From CAZSBB01 sp964605235 (GTDB lineage: Bacteria > Planctomycetota > Phycisphaerae > Phycisphaerales > Phycisphaeraceae), in assembly GCA_964605235.1 (NCBI GenBank), contig CAZSBB010000003.1, positions 124,001 through 188,000 on the forward strand: a stretch of DNA of 64,000 bases, read 5' to 3'. Made by a program: the position numbers and the translations under genes. Shown piece by piece: positions 25,565 to 34,552 of this stretch (the first letter of the stretch is position 1; each line of letters opens with the position of its first letter). A model generated the notes under the pieces. It was not told where the DNA came from. It did no database searches and was given only the letters and a program-made list of their open reading frames with translations.

Positions 25565-27075
25565 ATCAACTTCCATCCCGCAGGCGAACGATTGGCTGGT
25601 GTTGTGCTCTGTTGACGCTGCTCGGTGGCGTCACGGCCTGGGGGGAGGAAGCCGCAGCGCCCCGTGGGTTCAGCGTGAATGTGCGCGACCACGGTGCGAA
25701 AGGTGACGGCCGAACTGACGACACCACGGCTTTCCAGCAGGCGGCGGCAGCGTTGCAAAAGGCCGGCGGCGGCACGCTGGTGATTCCCACGGGCATTTAC
25801 CTGGTGGGTCGGCAGCATCACGTCGACGGCCAGTACCCGTACTACCAGCACGAGCCGATTGTCGAACTGCATGATCTGGCTGGCGTGCACATCCGCGGCA
25901 TGCGGGGCACGATCCTGCGCACGCCGGCGGGGCTGCGCTATGGCAGCTTCGACAAAGACACCGGGGCAGCGCTGTCGCCTCCGCCGTCGTTTGTCGATCG
26001 CCAAAGCTGTGCCCAGGTGGGTTCCATGATCGCACTGGCGAATTGCCGGGATGTGGTGATTGAAGACCTGGAACTCGACGGCAATGCCGAGCATCTGATC
26101 CTGGGCGGTTCCTGGGGCGACACCGGCCGACAGCTCTTGGCCTACGGCATATGGCTGTACAACAACCGCGATGTGGTGGTTCGGCGCGTGCACACACACC
26201 ACCACGGCCTCGACGGCATCGCCATCGGTTGGTCGGGGCTCAAAGACACCGATCCGTCAACGCCACATGAACTGGAAGCAGTGGTCAGCGAGTACAACGG
26301 CCGACAGGGTTTGTCGTGGGTCGGCGGACGCGGGCTGACCGCGCGCAACTGCAAGTTCAACCACACGGGGCGCGGTTCGTTTGCCAGCGCGCCCAGTGCC
26401 GGGCTGGACATCGAAGCCGAGGATTCGGTCTGCCGGGATGGGCTGTTCATCGACTGCGAGTTCATCAACAACCGCGGCTGCGCCATGGCGGCGGATTCAG
26501 GCGACGGCGGCTACAGTCGCTTCGTCAACTGCACGTTCTGGGGCACCACCGCCTGGTCCGTCTGGGCGGCCAAACCGGGGCTGGCGTTCGAGCATTGCCA
26601 GATCTTCGGCTCCATCGTGCACGGGCGCGGCCACGACAATCCCGAACTGGCGACCCGCTACACCGACTGCACCTTTGAGGACCGTGAGTGGCCGGGGGGC
26701 GGCGTCTACCGCTCGGCGGCGGTCGTCATGCAGCAAGGCAAAAACGTCACTTTTGAACGCTGCACCATCATCGCCAACCAGACGCGTGCGCTGTACATCG
26801 ACACCAGCGCGGACCGCGAACTGCTGCGCGACTGCGTCATCATCCACCGCTGGGCCCAAGCTCCCGACCGTGATTTCCAATCGCTGCTGCGCGGCAGTCG
26901 GCTGGAGAATGTCACCTTCATCGAGGATTTCCCCGCCGAAAACAAGCACCAGTACTTCATCGCCGGCGAGAACGTGAGCATCGGCCCCAACGTGGTGGTG
27001 GCTGGCCCACAGGTGAAGATGTGGAACTGGTCGTGGGGCCAGACTGGCACCATCGCCGACCCGACCAGTAAGTAG
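25561..27075 (+). CDS. Secreted pectate-lyase-like right-handed beta-helix protein
   Basis: A 504-residue secreted protein. The signal peptide is residues 1-28 (ending AWGEEAA). FSVNVRDHGAKGDGRTDDTTAFQQAAAAL (about residues 35-65) is the hallmark start of pectate-lyase-superfamily (Pectate_lyase_3) beta-helices. Parallel beta-helix coils follow (VVIEDLELDGN, VVVRRVHTHHHGLDGI, LFIDCEFINNRG, VTFERCTIIANQT), matching polysaccharide lyases or glycosidases such as GH28/GH110 types. I prefer the GTG at 25561, which overlaps the stop of the pseudopilin gene. The ATG at 25549 is an alternative and neither has a clear ribosome site. Substrate unknown. Confidence 0.82.
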   Translation: MNQLPSRRRTIGWCCALLTLLGGVTAWGEEAAAPRGFSVNVRDHGAKGDGRTDDTTAFQQAAAALQKAGGGTLVIPTGIYLVGRQHHVDGQYPYYQHEPIVELHDLAGVHIRGMRGTILRTPAGLRYGSFDKDTGAALSPPPSFVDRQSCAQVGSMIALANCRDVVIEDLELDGNAEHLILGGSWGDTGRQLLAYGIWLYNNRDVVVRRVHTHHHGLDGIAIGWSGLKDTDPSTPHELEAVVSEYNGRQGLSWVGGRGLTARNCKFNHTGRGSFASAPSAGLDIEAEDSVCRDGLFIDCEFINNRGCAMAADSGDGGYSRFVNCTFWGTTAWSVWAAKPGLAFEHCQIFGSIVHGRGHDNPELATRYTDCTFEDREWPGGGVYRSAAVVMQQGKNVTFERCTIIANQTRALYIDTSADRELLRDCVIIHRWAQAPDRDFQSLLRGSRLENVTFIEDFPAENKHQYFIAGENVSIGPNVVVAGPQVKMWNWSWGQTGTIADPTSK

Positions 27076-27083
27076 CACACCTG

Positions 27084-27962
27084 CTACGACGCCACATGCA
27101 AACGCTGCTGGCGAAACTGGCGCGGGCTCACCCCCACCAGTTGTTTGAAGGTGCGCGACAGGTGGAACTCATCGGTAAAGCCGCAGCGCTCGGCAATCAC
27201 GCGCAGCGGGTCGGTGCCGCGCAGCAGCAGCGCCCGGGCGGCATCCACGCGCAGGCTCCGCAAGCCCGCCATCGGTGACTGTCCCGCCGCCTGTCGATAC
27301 GCATGGGCGAAGCCGGATTCACTGAGCGACAGCGCCTTGGCGACATCCGCCACCCGCACCGGCTGATGCAGATGCGCACGAAAGTAATGATGGGCGCGCT
27401 GCACCAGGTCCCCCGCCACCGCGCTGTTGAGCTGCGCATCGCCCGTCGGCAGCAGGCGCGCGGATTGCAGACGCGCCAGCAGGCGGGTCAGGGCGGCAAA
27501 GGCGAGGGTCGTGCTGGTGGTGGTCGAGAGCGTGGCTTCTTCCAGCTCATTGAGGATCGGATCGAGCAGGGCTTCGGGGTCCAGCAGGCGCAGGCGGTCG
27601 CCGGGTTGGAGGTTCAGATTCGCCAGTCCCTCCCACGCGCCGATGGCGAAGAACACGCAGCGGCTGACGCTCTGCCGCTGGCCGGTGGGCAGGCGCTCGG
27701 TGTAGGACGTACCGGGCGGGTAGAGCGCGGTTTGGCCGGCGGAGAAGCAGGTCCAGCCCTGGCGCGGGGTGCGCACTTCCAGTTGGCCGGCTTCGAAGTG
27801 TTCCAGCAGCCAATGGCTGAAGCCCGGATGCGGACTGACCCCCGAGCGGGCGGTGACATACCGGCCGTAGCCCAGCAGGTGCAGTTGCTCCAGCCCCCGG
27901 GGAACGCCCGCCAGTGGAGCAGTCTGGTACATGATTTGAGCGGTTCGAGCCATGGCTGCCAT
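27084..27962 (-). CDS. AraC family transcriptional regulator
   Basis: A 292-residue regulator. The N-terminal half is a cupin-like ligand domain (GWTCFSAGQTALYPPGTSYTERLP). The C-terminal 100 residues are two helix-turn-helix motifs (VRVADVAKALSLSESGFAHAYRQ and DPLRVIAERCGFTDEFHLSRTFKQLVGVSPRQFR), the AraC signature. I use the ATG at 27962, with AGGA about nine bases upstream; the ATG at 27953 and one at 27980 are also in frame. It is divergent from the DegT gene across a short region with a TATCCT/AGGATA inverted repeat, so it may control the DegT-amidohydrolase-isomerase genes. Confidence 0.88.
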   Translation of the reverse strand: MAAMARTAQIMYQTAPLAGVPRGLEQLHLLGYGRYVTARSGVSPHPGFSHWLLEHFEAGQLEVRTPRQGWTCFSAGQTALYPPGTSYTERLPTGQRQSVSRCVFFAIGAWEGLANLNLQPGDRLRLLDPEALLDPILNELEEATLSTTTSTTLAFAALTRLLARLQSARLLPTGDAQLNSAVAGDLVQRAHHYFRAHLHQPVRVADVAKALSLSESGFAHAYRQAAGQSPMAGLRSLRVDAARALLLRGTDPLRVIAERCGFTDEFHLSRTFKQLVGVSPRQFRQQRLHVAS

Positions 27963-27969
27963 GGGCGCA

Positions 27970-27993
27970 TATCCTATCATTATCCGCAGGATA
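27970..27993. promoter_or_regulatory. Inverted repeat between divergent AraC and DegT genes
   Basis: TATCCT (27970-27975) and AGGATA (27988-27993) are perfect inverted arms around 12 bases in the 90-base gap between the AraC-family start and the DegT start. AraC proteins more often bind direct repeats, so the link is tentative. Confidence 0.35.
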
Positions 27994-28052
27994 GCCGGAA
28001 TCGAAGGTGATTCGTCACCCCACCCTCAGAACCTTTCACTACAGGATTCAAC

Positions 28053-29387
28053 ATGACCACGCAGACCCAGCAGACGGAACTGGCGCTTCACGGCGGCCCC
28101 AAGGCGATCACCGGGCGCGTCGGCAAGTTTGAACCGAAGCTCGGCCTGGACGAGTTCTTCTCCATCGCCAGCCGATTCGGCTTCAGCACCGACGCCATCA
28201 CGCGGATGCGCAACGTGGTCAGCCTGGCGGACCTGCCCGAGCATGGCCCCAACCTGGCGCGCTACGCCTGTCCCCATCCCGCACCGGCGCTGGGCCCGCG
28301 CTATGAAGAGCTGGCGAAGCAGACCTTCCAGGTCAAGCACGCGCTGGCGACCAGCTCCGGCACCGGGGCGCTGCATGCCGCGATGGTCGCGGTGGGCGCG
28401 AAGCCCGGCACCGAAGTCATCGTCGCCGCCACCGGCTTCATGGCGACCGCCGCCGCCGCGGGCGTGGCCGGCGCGACCCCGGTCTTCTGCGATGTGGATG
28501 AATCGCTCCAACTCGACCCCACCAAACTCGAAGCCTGCATCACCCCGCGCACCGTCGCGGTGGCGGCCACCCATCACTGGAGCATCGTGGCGGACCTGGA
28601 CCCCATCCTGCGCATCTGCCGCAAGCACAACCTCAAGCTCATCGAAGACTGCGCCCAGTCGCCCGGCGCCAGCTACCGCGGCAAGCCCGTCGGCTCCATC
28701 GGCGATCTGGGCTGCTTCAGCATCTCGGCGTACAAAATCATCGGCGGCGGCGAAGGCGGCATGGTCATCAGCAACGACGACCGCCTGTTCGAACGCGCCT
28801 GCCAGCTCTGCGAATGCGGCGGGCTGTGGCGCAAGGACCGCTTTGGCCCGCCCCGCTACGAAGGCGAGCTCTTCGTCGGCACCAACTACCGCTTCTCCGA
28901 ACTCGAAGCCGCCATCGACATTGTGCAACTGGGCAAACTGCCCGGCTATGTGGCGGGCTTCCGCAAGTCCTTCCACCGCGTGCTGGGGCAGCTCAAGACC
29001 TACCGTGAAATCGTGCCGCAGAAACTCAACGATGCCGCGGGCGCCATCGGCTATCGCATCCGCTTCTTCCCGCAAACCAACGAACTGGCGACCCAGATCA
29101 CCCAGGCGCTGCGCGCCGAGGGGGTCGGGGCGGGACATCGCGGCCCGACGGCGAGTCCCGACTGGCACCTCTACAGCGACATGTTCCCGATGCAGTCATG
29201 CCCGGGCGTCACCCTCGATCCACGCCAATGCCCCCAGGCGGTCGACCTGTACAACCGCGCCGTGTCGCTGGGCGTGGACCAGTACATGGCGGAGGAAGAC
29301 TGCGACATGCTCGCCGCGGCGGTGACCAAGGTGCTCGACCACTACTGCACGCCCGACGACAGCGCGCCGGGCTGGCTGCGGGACTGA
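28053..29387 (+). CDS. DegT/DnrJ/EryC1/StrS family PLP aminotransferase
   Basis: A 444-residue PLP enzyme of the sugar-aminotransferase family. ATSSGTGALHAAMVAVGAKPGTEVIV holds the cofactor phosphate, IEDCAQSPGASYRGKPVGSIGDLG gives the Asp that contacts the pyridine, and FSISAYKIIGGGEGGMV supplies the Schiff-base Lys (residue 228). Such enzymes transaminate keto-sugars in deoxy-aminosugar or inositol metabolism. AGGA eight bases upstream supports the start. No sugar-nucleotide synthesis genes are near. It is followed by an amidohydrolase and an isomerase, so a catabolic role with an unusual substrate is possible. Confidence 0.9.
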   Translation: MTTQTQQTELALHGGPKAITGRVGKFEPKLGLDEFFSIASRFGFSTDAITRMRNVVSLADLPEHGPNLARYACPHPAPALGPRYEELAKQTFQVKHALATSSGTGALHAAMVAVGAKPGTEVIVAATGFMATAAAAGVAGATPVFCDVDESLQLDPTKLEACITPRTVAVAATHHWSIVADLDPILRICRKHNLKLIEDCAQSPGASYRGKPVGSIGDLGCFSISAYKIIGGGEGGMVISNDDRLFERACQLCECGGLWRKDRFGPPRYEGELFVGTNYRFSELEAAIDIVQLGKLPGYVAGFRKSFHRVLGQLKTYREIVPQKLNDAAGAIGYRIRFFPQTNELATQITQALRAEGVGAGHRGPTASPDWHLYSDMFPMQSCPGVTLDPRQCPQAVDLYNRAVSLGVDQYMAEEDCDMLAAAVTKVLDHYCTPDDSAPGWLRD

Positions 29388-29437
29388 ACGGGCGTGTCAA
29401 TGGGTTGGGTGATTGATTGATTGATCGATCGATTATT

Positions 29438-29467
29438 TAGCCCTCGGCGAATCGCCGGGGGCTATTT
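29438..29467 (+). terminator. Probable terminator after the DegT gene
   Basis: A 12-bp stem (TAGCCCTCGGCG, loop AAT, CGCCGGGGGCTA; one G-T pair) is followed by only TTTG. It sits 51 bases after the stop, after a short ATTG tetranucleotide run (29411-29426). Confidence 0.55.
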
Positions 29468-29487
29468 GAATGACCTGGAAACGGAAT

Positions 29488-31092
29488 ATGGCTACGCCGG
29501 AACACTGGTCGGTGCTCGATGGCTGGACGATGGTCGGACGGCACATGAAGCTGCAGGCCAACGGGCTGCACACGGTTGCCCATCTGCTGGATGACATGGA
29601 TCACTACGGCGTCGCCGAGGCGCTGGTGATCGACTGTCTGGGGCGCGAGTGTCACCCCCGGCTGGGCAATCAGCGGATTCTGGAACTGACGCAGAAGCAG
29701 CCCCGGCTGCATCCGATCTTCACCGCCCTGCCCCACGCCGGCAGCGATGAACAGGACGACCCGCAAACCTTCGTGCAACAACTGCGCAAGGCCAAGGCCG
29801 CCGCGGTCGCGCTGCTGCCCAATCAGTACCGCTTCACGCTCGACGACTGGTGCGTCGATGCTTTTCTCGAACCGTTGGCGGCAGCAGGCGTGCCGGTGAT
29901 CGTGAACTTCAACGACATCGGCCCCGGCGGCATCGGCACGGACACGACGGACTGGAAAGCCGTGGTGGCGCTGGCGCAGCGTTTTCCCACCTTGCCATTG
30001 ATCGTCAGCGAATACCGCATTCGCCGCGGCCAGCGCATGATGTACCGCGCGCTGGAAGCCTGTCCCAACCTGCGCGTGGAGCTCAGCGGTTTGTGGCTGC
30101 ACCGGGCGGTGGAATACAGCACGAAAACCTTTGGCGCCCAGCGCCTGGTGTATGGTTCAAACTGGCCGCTGCTGGGGCCGCATATGACCCTGGCGACGTT
30201 GACCAGTTCGGACATTGATGATGCCGACAAGCGGCTGATCGCCGGCGACAACTGGCGCAAACTCATGCAATGGTGCGGCCGACCCAGCCCCGCCTTCACG
30301 CCCGCGCCGCCCAAGGATGCGTACATCGCGTACGGCCGGAGCGGCAAGCTGACCCCCGAGCTGCGCTTTGATGACTGCCACGGCCACATGGGTGGACAGT
30401 TCTCGCATTACCACGTGCCGCAGGGCACCGACCTCGACGTCATCGTCGGCGACATGGACCGCCTGGGCGTGCAGCGCACCTGCATCTTCAGCTTCACCGG
30501 CGTCACCAGCGACGAAACCATCGGCAACGACATCGTCGCCGCGGCGGTCAAGCGTCACCCCACCCGCTTCGTCGGCTTCACACTCGTCAATCCCCACCGC
30601 GGCCCCGCCATGATGCGCGCCGAACTGGAGCGCGGCCAAGCCATGGGCCTGCGCGGCGTCAAGCTCATCCCTTCCTACCAGGGCTATCCCGAGGAAGGCC
30701 CGCATATCGACATCGCCTGCCAGTGGGCGCACGAACATCAGCAGTGCATCCTCAATCACTACTGGGGTGGCCCGGCGCAGATGCAACGCCTCGTCGAAAC
30801 CTATCCCAACGCCTGCTTCTTCACCGGGCATACCACCACTGCCTACGCTGAGACGATGAAGAAGCATGGCAACCTGTTCGTCTGCTCGTGCCCGCTGCTG
30901 CCGCCGCGCGCCTGCGAGGATGTCATCGCCGTCATCGGCGCTGATCGGCTGCTGTTCGGCTCGGACCTGCTGGACCTGCCCATCGCCTGGGGGCTGGGGC
31001 CGATCCTCTTTGCCCGCATCAAACCCGAGGAAAAACAGCTCATTCTCGGCGGCAATCTGTGTCGCATTCTGGAGCGGTACTCCCGGCCGTGA
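29488..31092 (+). CDS. Amidohydrolase_2 family protein, internally duplicated
   Basis: A 534-residue protein made of two tandem amidohydrolase (metal-dependent TIM barrel) units. Unit 2 (from about residue 285) keeps the metal site: DDCHGHMG (H-x-H), ILNHYWG, FFTGHTTT and LLFGSDLLD (the conserved Asp). Unit 1 (residues 5-265) has the same fold landmarks but DGWTMVGRHM in place of the H-x-H motif and VYGSNWPLL with Asn for Asp, so it is probably not catalytic. Family members hydrolyse or decarboxylate small ring compounds. I place the start at 29488; an ATG at 29470 falls against the upstream terminator. Confidence 0.82.
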   Translation: MATPEHWSVLDGWTMVGRHMKLQANGLHTVAHLLDDMDHYGVAEALVIDCLGRECHPRLGNQRILELTQKQPRLHPIFTALPHAGSDEQDDPQTFVQQLRKAKAAAVALLPNQYRFTLDDWCVDAFLEPLAAAGVPVIVNFNDIGPGGIGTDTTDWKAVVALAQRFPTLPLIVSEYRIRRGQRMMYRALEACPNLRVELSGLWLHRAVEYSTKTFGAQRLVYGSNWPLLGPHMTLATLTSSDIDDADKRLIAGDNWRKLMQWCGRPSPAFTPAPPKDAYIAYGRSGKLTPELRFDDCHGHMGGQFSHYHVPQGTDLDVIVGDMDRLGVQRTCIFSFTGVTSDETIGNDIVAAAVKRHPTRFVGFTLVNPHRGPAMMRAELERGQAMGLRGVKLIPSYQGYPEEGPHIDIACQWAHEHQQCILNHYWGGPAQMQRLVETYPNACFFTGHTTTAYAETMKKHGNLFVCSCPLLPPRACEDVIAVIGADRLLFGSDLLDLPIAWGLGPILFARIKPEEKQLILGGNLCRILERYSRP

Positions 31093-31178
31093 GGGCGGTG
31101 TCTTCAGCAGTCGGGCTGAAATTCCCTGTGCTGCCCCGCCAGTGACTACACTGTGGTCTCACCACAGGAGGATTGCCC

Positions 31179-31982
31179 ATGCGCTGGGGATGTTGTGCGG
31201 GCGTCGAGCAGGCGCAGGCCTGCAAAGACGCGGGATTCGAATATCTGGAAGTGAACGTGCAGGGCGTGCTGCGCGGGCAGGACGATGACGCCACCTGGGC
31301 CGCCGGGGCGCCGGATGTGGACGCCCTGCCGCTGCCATTGGAAGCCGCCAACTGCCTGCTCCCGGCCGCGTTGCCGGTGGCGGGTTCCAGCATCGACGAA
31401 GCGGCGCTGCGACAGTACATGCAGCGCGTCGCCCGGCGCGCCAAACAAGTGGGTATCCAACGGCTGGTGTTTGGCTCCGGCGGGGCGCGCAAGCGTCCCC
31501 AGGATGTCACCCCCGCCGACGCAGCGCGCAGCATTCAGCGCTTCGCCACGCTCGCCGCCGAGTTGTGCCATGCTCAGGGCGTCACCGTGGTCATCGAGCA
31601 TCTGAACCAGAAGGAAACCAATACGCTCAATGCGCTTTCGGATTGCCTGGCGCTGCAGCAGGCGGTCAACCATCCGGGGCTGGCGATGCTGGTGGACAGC
31701 TACCACTACGGCCTGGAACACGAGCAGACGCCCGCCCTCCTGGCGCTGGGCAAAACGCTGCACCATGTGCATGTCGCCGAGGTGCAGGACCGCATCGAAC
31801 CCGGCGGCCACGCGGCAGCAGGGATGCCGGAAAAGAGCTTCGATTTCGTGAGCTTCTTCCGCGCCCTTAAGCAGATCGGCTACGACGAGCGCATCAGCTT
31901 TGAAGGCAAATGGTCCCGCCCCTTCGAGCAAGCCGCCCCCGCCACGCTGGCGTACCTGCGCTCGGCCTGGGCGCAAGCCTGA
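31179..31982 (+). CDS. Sugar phosphate isomerase/epimerase (xylose-isomerase-like TIM barrel)
   Basis: A 267-residue TIM-barrel protein. Likely metal ligands are the Glu in VVIEHLNQKETN, the Asp and His in LVDSYHYGLE, the His residues in LHHVHVAEVQ and the Glu in ERISFEGKW, the standard order for this family. Many members act on keto-sugars, inosose or hydroxypyruvate. An excellent AGGAGGA lies six bases before the ATG at 31179. It follows the duplicated amidohydrolase by 86 bases. Together with DegT and the AraC regulator it may form a small catabolic unit (inference). Confidence 0.87.
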   Translation: MRWGCCAGVEQAQACKDAGFEYLEVNVQGVLRGQDDDATWAAGAPDVDALPLPLEAANCLLPAALPVAGSSIDEAALRQYMQRVARRAKQVGIQRLVFGSGGARKRPQDVTPADAARSIQRFATLAAELCHAQGVTVVIEHLNQKETNTLNALSDCLALQQAVNHPGLAMLVDSYHYGLEHEQTPALLALGKTLHHVHVAEVQDRIEPGGHAAAGMPEKSFDFVSFFRALKQIGYDERISFEGKWSRPFEQAAPATLAYLRSAWAQA

Positions 31983-32037
31983 ACAGCGCGCAATGGCTGG
32001 ACCATGGCAGCTTGGTCGACGAGCTCAAAAAGAGTCA

Positions 32038-32148
32038 TCACCACAGACACACAGAGAGCACCGAGTTGAGACCACCGTGCATGGCTGGGTGATCAGCCCA
32101 GAGCGCCAGCCAGAAGCATGCTCTCTGTGCCTCCGTGCCTCTGTGAGA
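32038..32148. repeat. CACAGAG-family intergenic palindrome
   Basis: The arms lie at about 32038-32065 (starting TCACCACAGACACACAGAGA) and 32118-32148. It lies exactly between two convergent genes ending at 31982 and 32168. Confidence 0.8.
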
Positions 32149-32167
32149 TACTTTGTCTTTGGCTTTC

Positions 32168-33358
32168 CTACTCCGGCAGCGCCCGCAGCGGGGCGACCTG
32201 ACCATCCACCAGCGCCCCCTCGGCCGCGACTTTCACCGCGGCGCCGGGACGATGCTTGCCCCACTTCATCATCGCCAGCGCGATGGCGTTGCCGCCGAGC
32301 ATGGGCGCGTTGGTGGAACTGGTGATGCCGCCGATGACCTTGCCGGTGTCCTCGGCATCGAACACCTGACTGCCCGCGATGGGCAGCCGGGCGTCGGGCA
32401 GCCGAATGCCCGCGAGCATGCGTTTGGGATGACCCAGGTGTTCCATGCGGGCGACGATTTCCTGACCCAGATAGCAGCCCTTCTTGAAGCTCACCGTCTG
32501 CGGCAACAGGCTGGTTTCATGCGGCAGGCAATCGGGGCCGAAGTCGATGTGAAACAGCGGCGAACCGGCTTCGATGCGCGCGGTGTTGTACGCCGACCAG
32601 CCGATGCCGCGCCCGCGCAACGTGCGTTTGGGACCCCCGCCGGCCGGCTCGCCCTGCGACTGATCAATGTCGGGCCGCAACCCGCCCAGTTGTTCCGCCA
32701 GGCTGGCGTACAGCGCGGCTGCCTGTTCCGTGGGAACCAGCAGGCGCACGCCCGGGCTGCCGCAGTCGTCCCAGTGGTACGCGCTCACGGCGATCCCTTG
32801 CAGATTCAGCACATGATGCGTGCCGGGCATCGCAAACATCCGCGCCGGCGTGGACGCCCACTCCGCGGTCTGAGCCAGCGTTTCCAGCAGCGCCAAGGCC
32901 TGCGGCCCCAGCAGCGCCAGCGCAGTGCGCTGCGTGGTCCAATCCTCAATGGTCACGTCCTCGCTGAACAACCGACTGTCCAGCAGTGTGTGCACGCCCG
33001 CCAGATCGAAGCAATCCATTTCCAGCCAGGTGTCGCAGTCGCCGTGATGAATCACCGCATCCGCGAGAATGCGGCCCTTCTCGTTGAGCTGAAACCCGCG
33101 CGTCGTGCTGCCCCCCGCCAGCGCGTTGATGTCCTGCGTCATCATGCGGTGCAGGAAATCCGCCCGCTCGGCGCCGGTGAATCGCAGCACCGCCCGCCAC
33201 GGCAGATGCAGCAAACCCACGCCCTTGCGAATCATGGCGTACTCGGCTGCCCAACTGCCAAAGGATTCGACAATCTCCAGCCCCGCCTCGGCAGGACCAA
33301 ACGACATCAACTCCGCCCCGGCGGCTTTCTGCTGCGCGATGATCGAGTGCTCACTCAT
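32168..33358 (-). CDS. ygfZ: Folate-binding YgfZ/GcvT family protein
   Basis: A 396-residue protein of the tetrahydrofolate-binding YgfZ family, which assists repair or assembly of iron-sulfur clusters and is related to glycine-cleavage T protein. The family signature K-G-C-Y-L-G-Q-E lies at residues 293-300, with the key Cys at 295. The N-terminal half has the folate-fold pattern (RADFLHRMMTQDI, GFQLNEKGRILADAVI). The length is longer than the roughly 330 residues of E. coli YgfZ because of an extra insert around residues 230-255. It is convergent with the isomerase gene, separated by a palindromic repeat, and appears to be a single-gene unit. Confidence 0.9.
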   Translation of the reverse strand: MSEHSIIAQQKAAGAELMSFGPAEAGLEIVESFGSWAAEYAMIRKGVGLLHLPWRAVLRFTGAERADFLHRMMTQDINALAGGSTTRGFQLNEKGRILADAVIHHGDCDTWLEMDCFDLAGVHTLLDSRLFSEDVTIEDWTTQRTALALLGPQALALLETLAQTAEWASTPARMFAMPGTHHVLNLQGIAVSAYHWDDCGSPGVRLLVPTEQAAALYASLAEQLGGLRPDIDQSQGEPAGGGPKRTLRGRGIGWSAYNTARIEAGSPLFHIDFGPDCLPHETSLLPQTVSFKKGCYLGQEIVARMEHLGHPKRMLAGIRLPDARLPIAGSQVFDAEDTGKVIGGITSSTNAPMLGGNAIALAMMKWGKHRPGAAVKVAAEGALVDGQVAPLRALPE

Positions 33359-33393
33359 CCCCGCAGATTATGCGGCCGACGTGAGGGAAGCAA

Positions 33394-33628
33394 TTTTTTG
33401 CCACGGATGAACACGGATGAAGCAGGAGAGAGATAAAGGCAGGGATCAGAAAATGAGTGAGCGAGTGTTGCAGGAGCATTCCGGCGACACCATCAACAAC
33501 CCTATTGCTCCAACCAAGGTGAAAAGACTGTACGCCGACAGCATCACCAACAAACCATCACTCCAAACTTCTTCATCCCTGTATTCATCTCTCTCCTGCT
33601 TCATCCGTGTTCATCTGTGGCTAAAAAA
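33394..33628. repeat. CCACGGATGAACA-family long inverted repeat, copy 1
   Basis: About 50-base arms at 33394-33446 (TTTTTTGCCACGGATGAACA onward) and 33575-33628 are inverted, separated by about 130 unrelated bases. It fills the space between the YgfZ start and the PhyH stop. The same family recurs at 35359-35598. Confidence 0.85.
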
Positions 33629-33635
33629 CACCGCA

Positions 33636-34427
33636 TCAATGTCCCTTGCAGCCACAGCCACCGCAACCACCGGGCTTGAGACCAGCAGCGGCGCGGGTCA
33701 GCGCGGCCGGGTTCACGCTTTGGCCGCACAGGATCAGGCTTTGGTTCCACACCTTGGAGCTGTCGGCGATCGCGGCGTTGCGGTAGGTGGAGATGAACGA
33801 CCAGCGATCGCGGGCGACGGTGTTGGGATAGGAGGCGTGCACCATCAGGTCGTGGAAGAACACCGCATCCCCGCGCCGGGCGGCGACATCCACCATCGGC
33901 AAGCCCGCCAGTTGTTCGTCGCTGATGCGGTTGTCGAAGCCCTCGTCGTGGGTGCCGCGTTGATTGCTGAAGGTCATCCGGTGCGAGCCGGGCACGAAGC
34001 GCAGGCAGCCATTCTCCGGCAGCGCGTCGTCCAGAGCGATCCAGACCGACAGCTTCGCCGGGCCATGCCAGTAGTGCCAGTCCTGATGCCACGGCGTGGC
34101 GAAGCTGGTGGCGCCGTCCTTGAAAACGGTTTTGGCGCTCAGGAACTCCACGTCCGGGCCGATGAGCTGCTGCAGGATGGGCGTGACTTTCTCGTCCGCC
34201 ATCGCGCCCAGCAAACCGGCAGGGAACTCATCCACCTTCCACACCTGCACGCCCGAGCGCGGCCGAACCGGCAGCTGCGCCAACGCCGCCTGGATCTGGC
34301 GCTTCCAATTCAGCATCTCGTCCCCGGAGTACAACCCCGGCACAATCACATATCCGTCCTGGGTGAAAGCCCGGCCCAGCGGGGTGTCGGCGCAAACAAA
34401 CGGCTGCTCGGCGGTGGCGGTGGTCAT
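33636..34427 (-). CDS. Phytanoyl-CoA dioxygenase (PhyH) family protein
   Basis: A 263-residue Fe(II)/2-oxoglutarate-dependent oxygenase. ATPWHQDWHYWHG supplies the H-x-D iron ligands, LMVHASYPN the distal His, and DRWSFISTYRN the Arg that binds 2-oxoglutarate. The family hydroxylates very varied small molecules. The last 15 residues are Gly/Cys rich (GGCGGCGCKGH), unusual for the family, and might bind a metal. I start at the ATG at 34427, with AAGGA nine bases upstream; an earlier Met at 34466 would add 13 residues. It is divergent from an AraC gene that probably controls it. Confidence 0.88.
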   Translation of the reverse strand: MTTATAEQPFVCADTPLGRAFTQDGYVIVPGLYSGDEMLNWKRQIQAALAQLPVRPRSGVQVWKVDEFPAGLLGAMADEKVTPILQQLIGPDVEFLSAKTVFKDGATSFATPWHQDWHYWHGPAKLSVWIALDDALPENGCLRFVPGSHRMTFSNQRGTHDEGFDNRISDEQLAGLPMVDVAARRGDAVFFHDLMVHASYPNTVARDRWSFISTYRNAAIADSSKVWNQSLILCGQSVNPAALTRAAAGLKPGGCGGCGCKGH

Positions 34428-34552
34428 GGCGGGAAATCCTTCTTCGGTTCTTGCAGGAATCGTCAACGTTGCGGTAATGTTAAAAGGTCAGTGACGCATG
34501 TATTTAGCTGATCTACGGTTTGTTGTCGCAATTTTCGTCACAAGGACGCACC

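Noticed and set aside
29411..29434. ATTG/ATCG short tandem repeat as a phase-variable tract
   Set aside because: It lies after the DegT stop and before a terminator, so slippage would not affect any start or promoter I can see.
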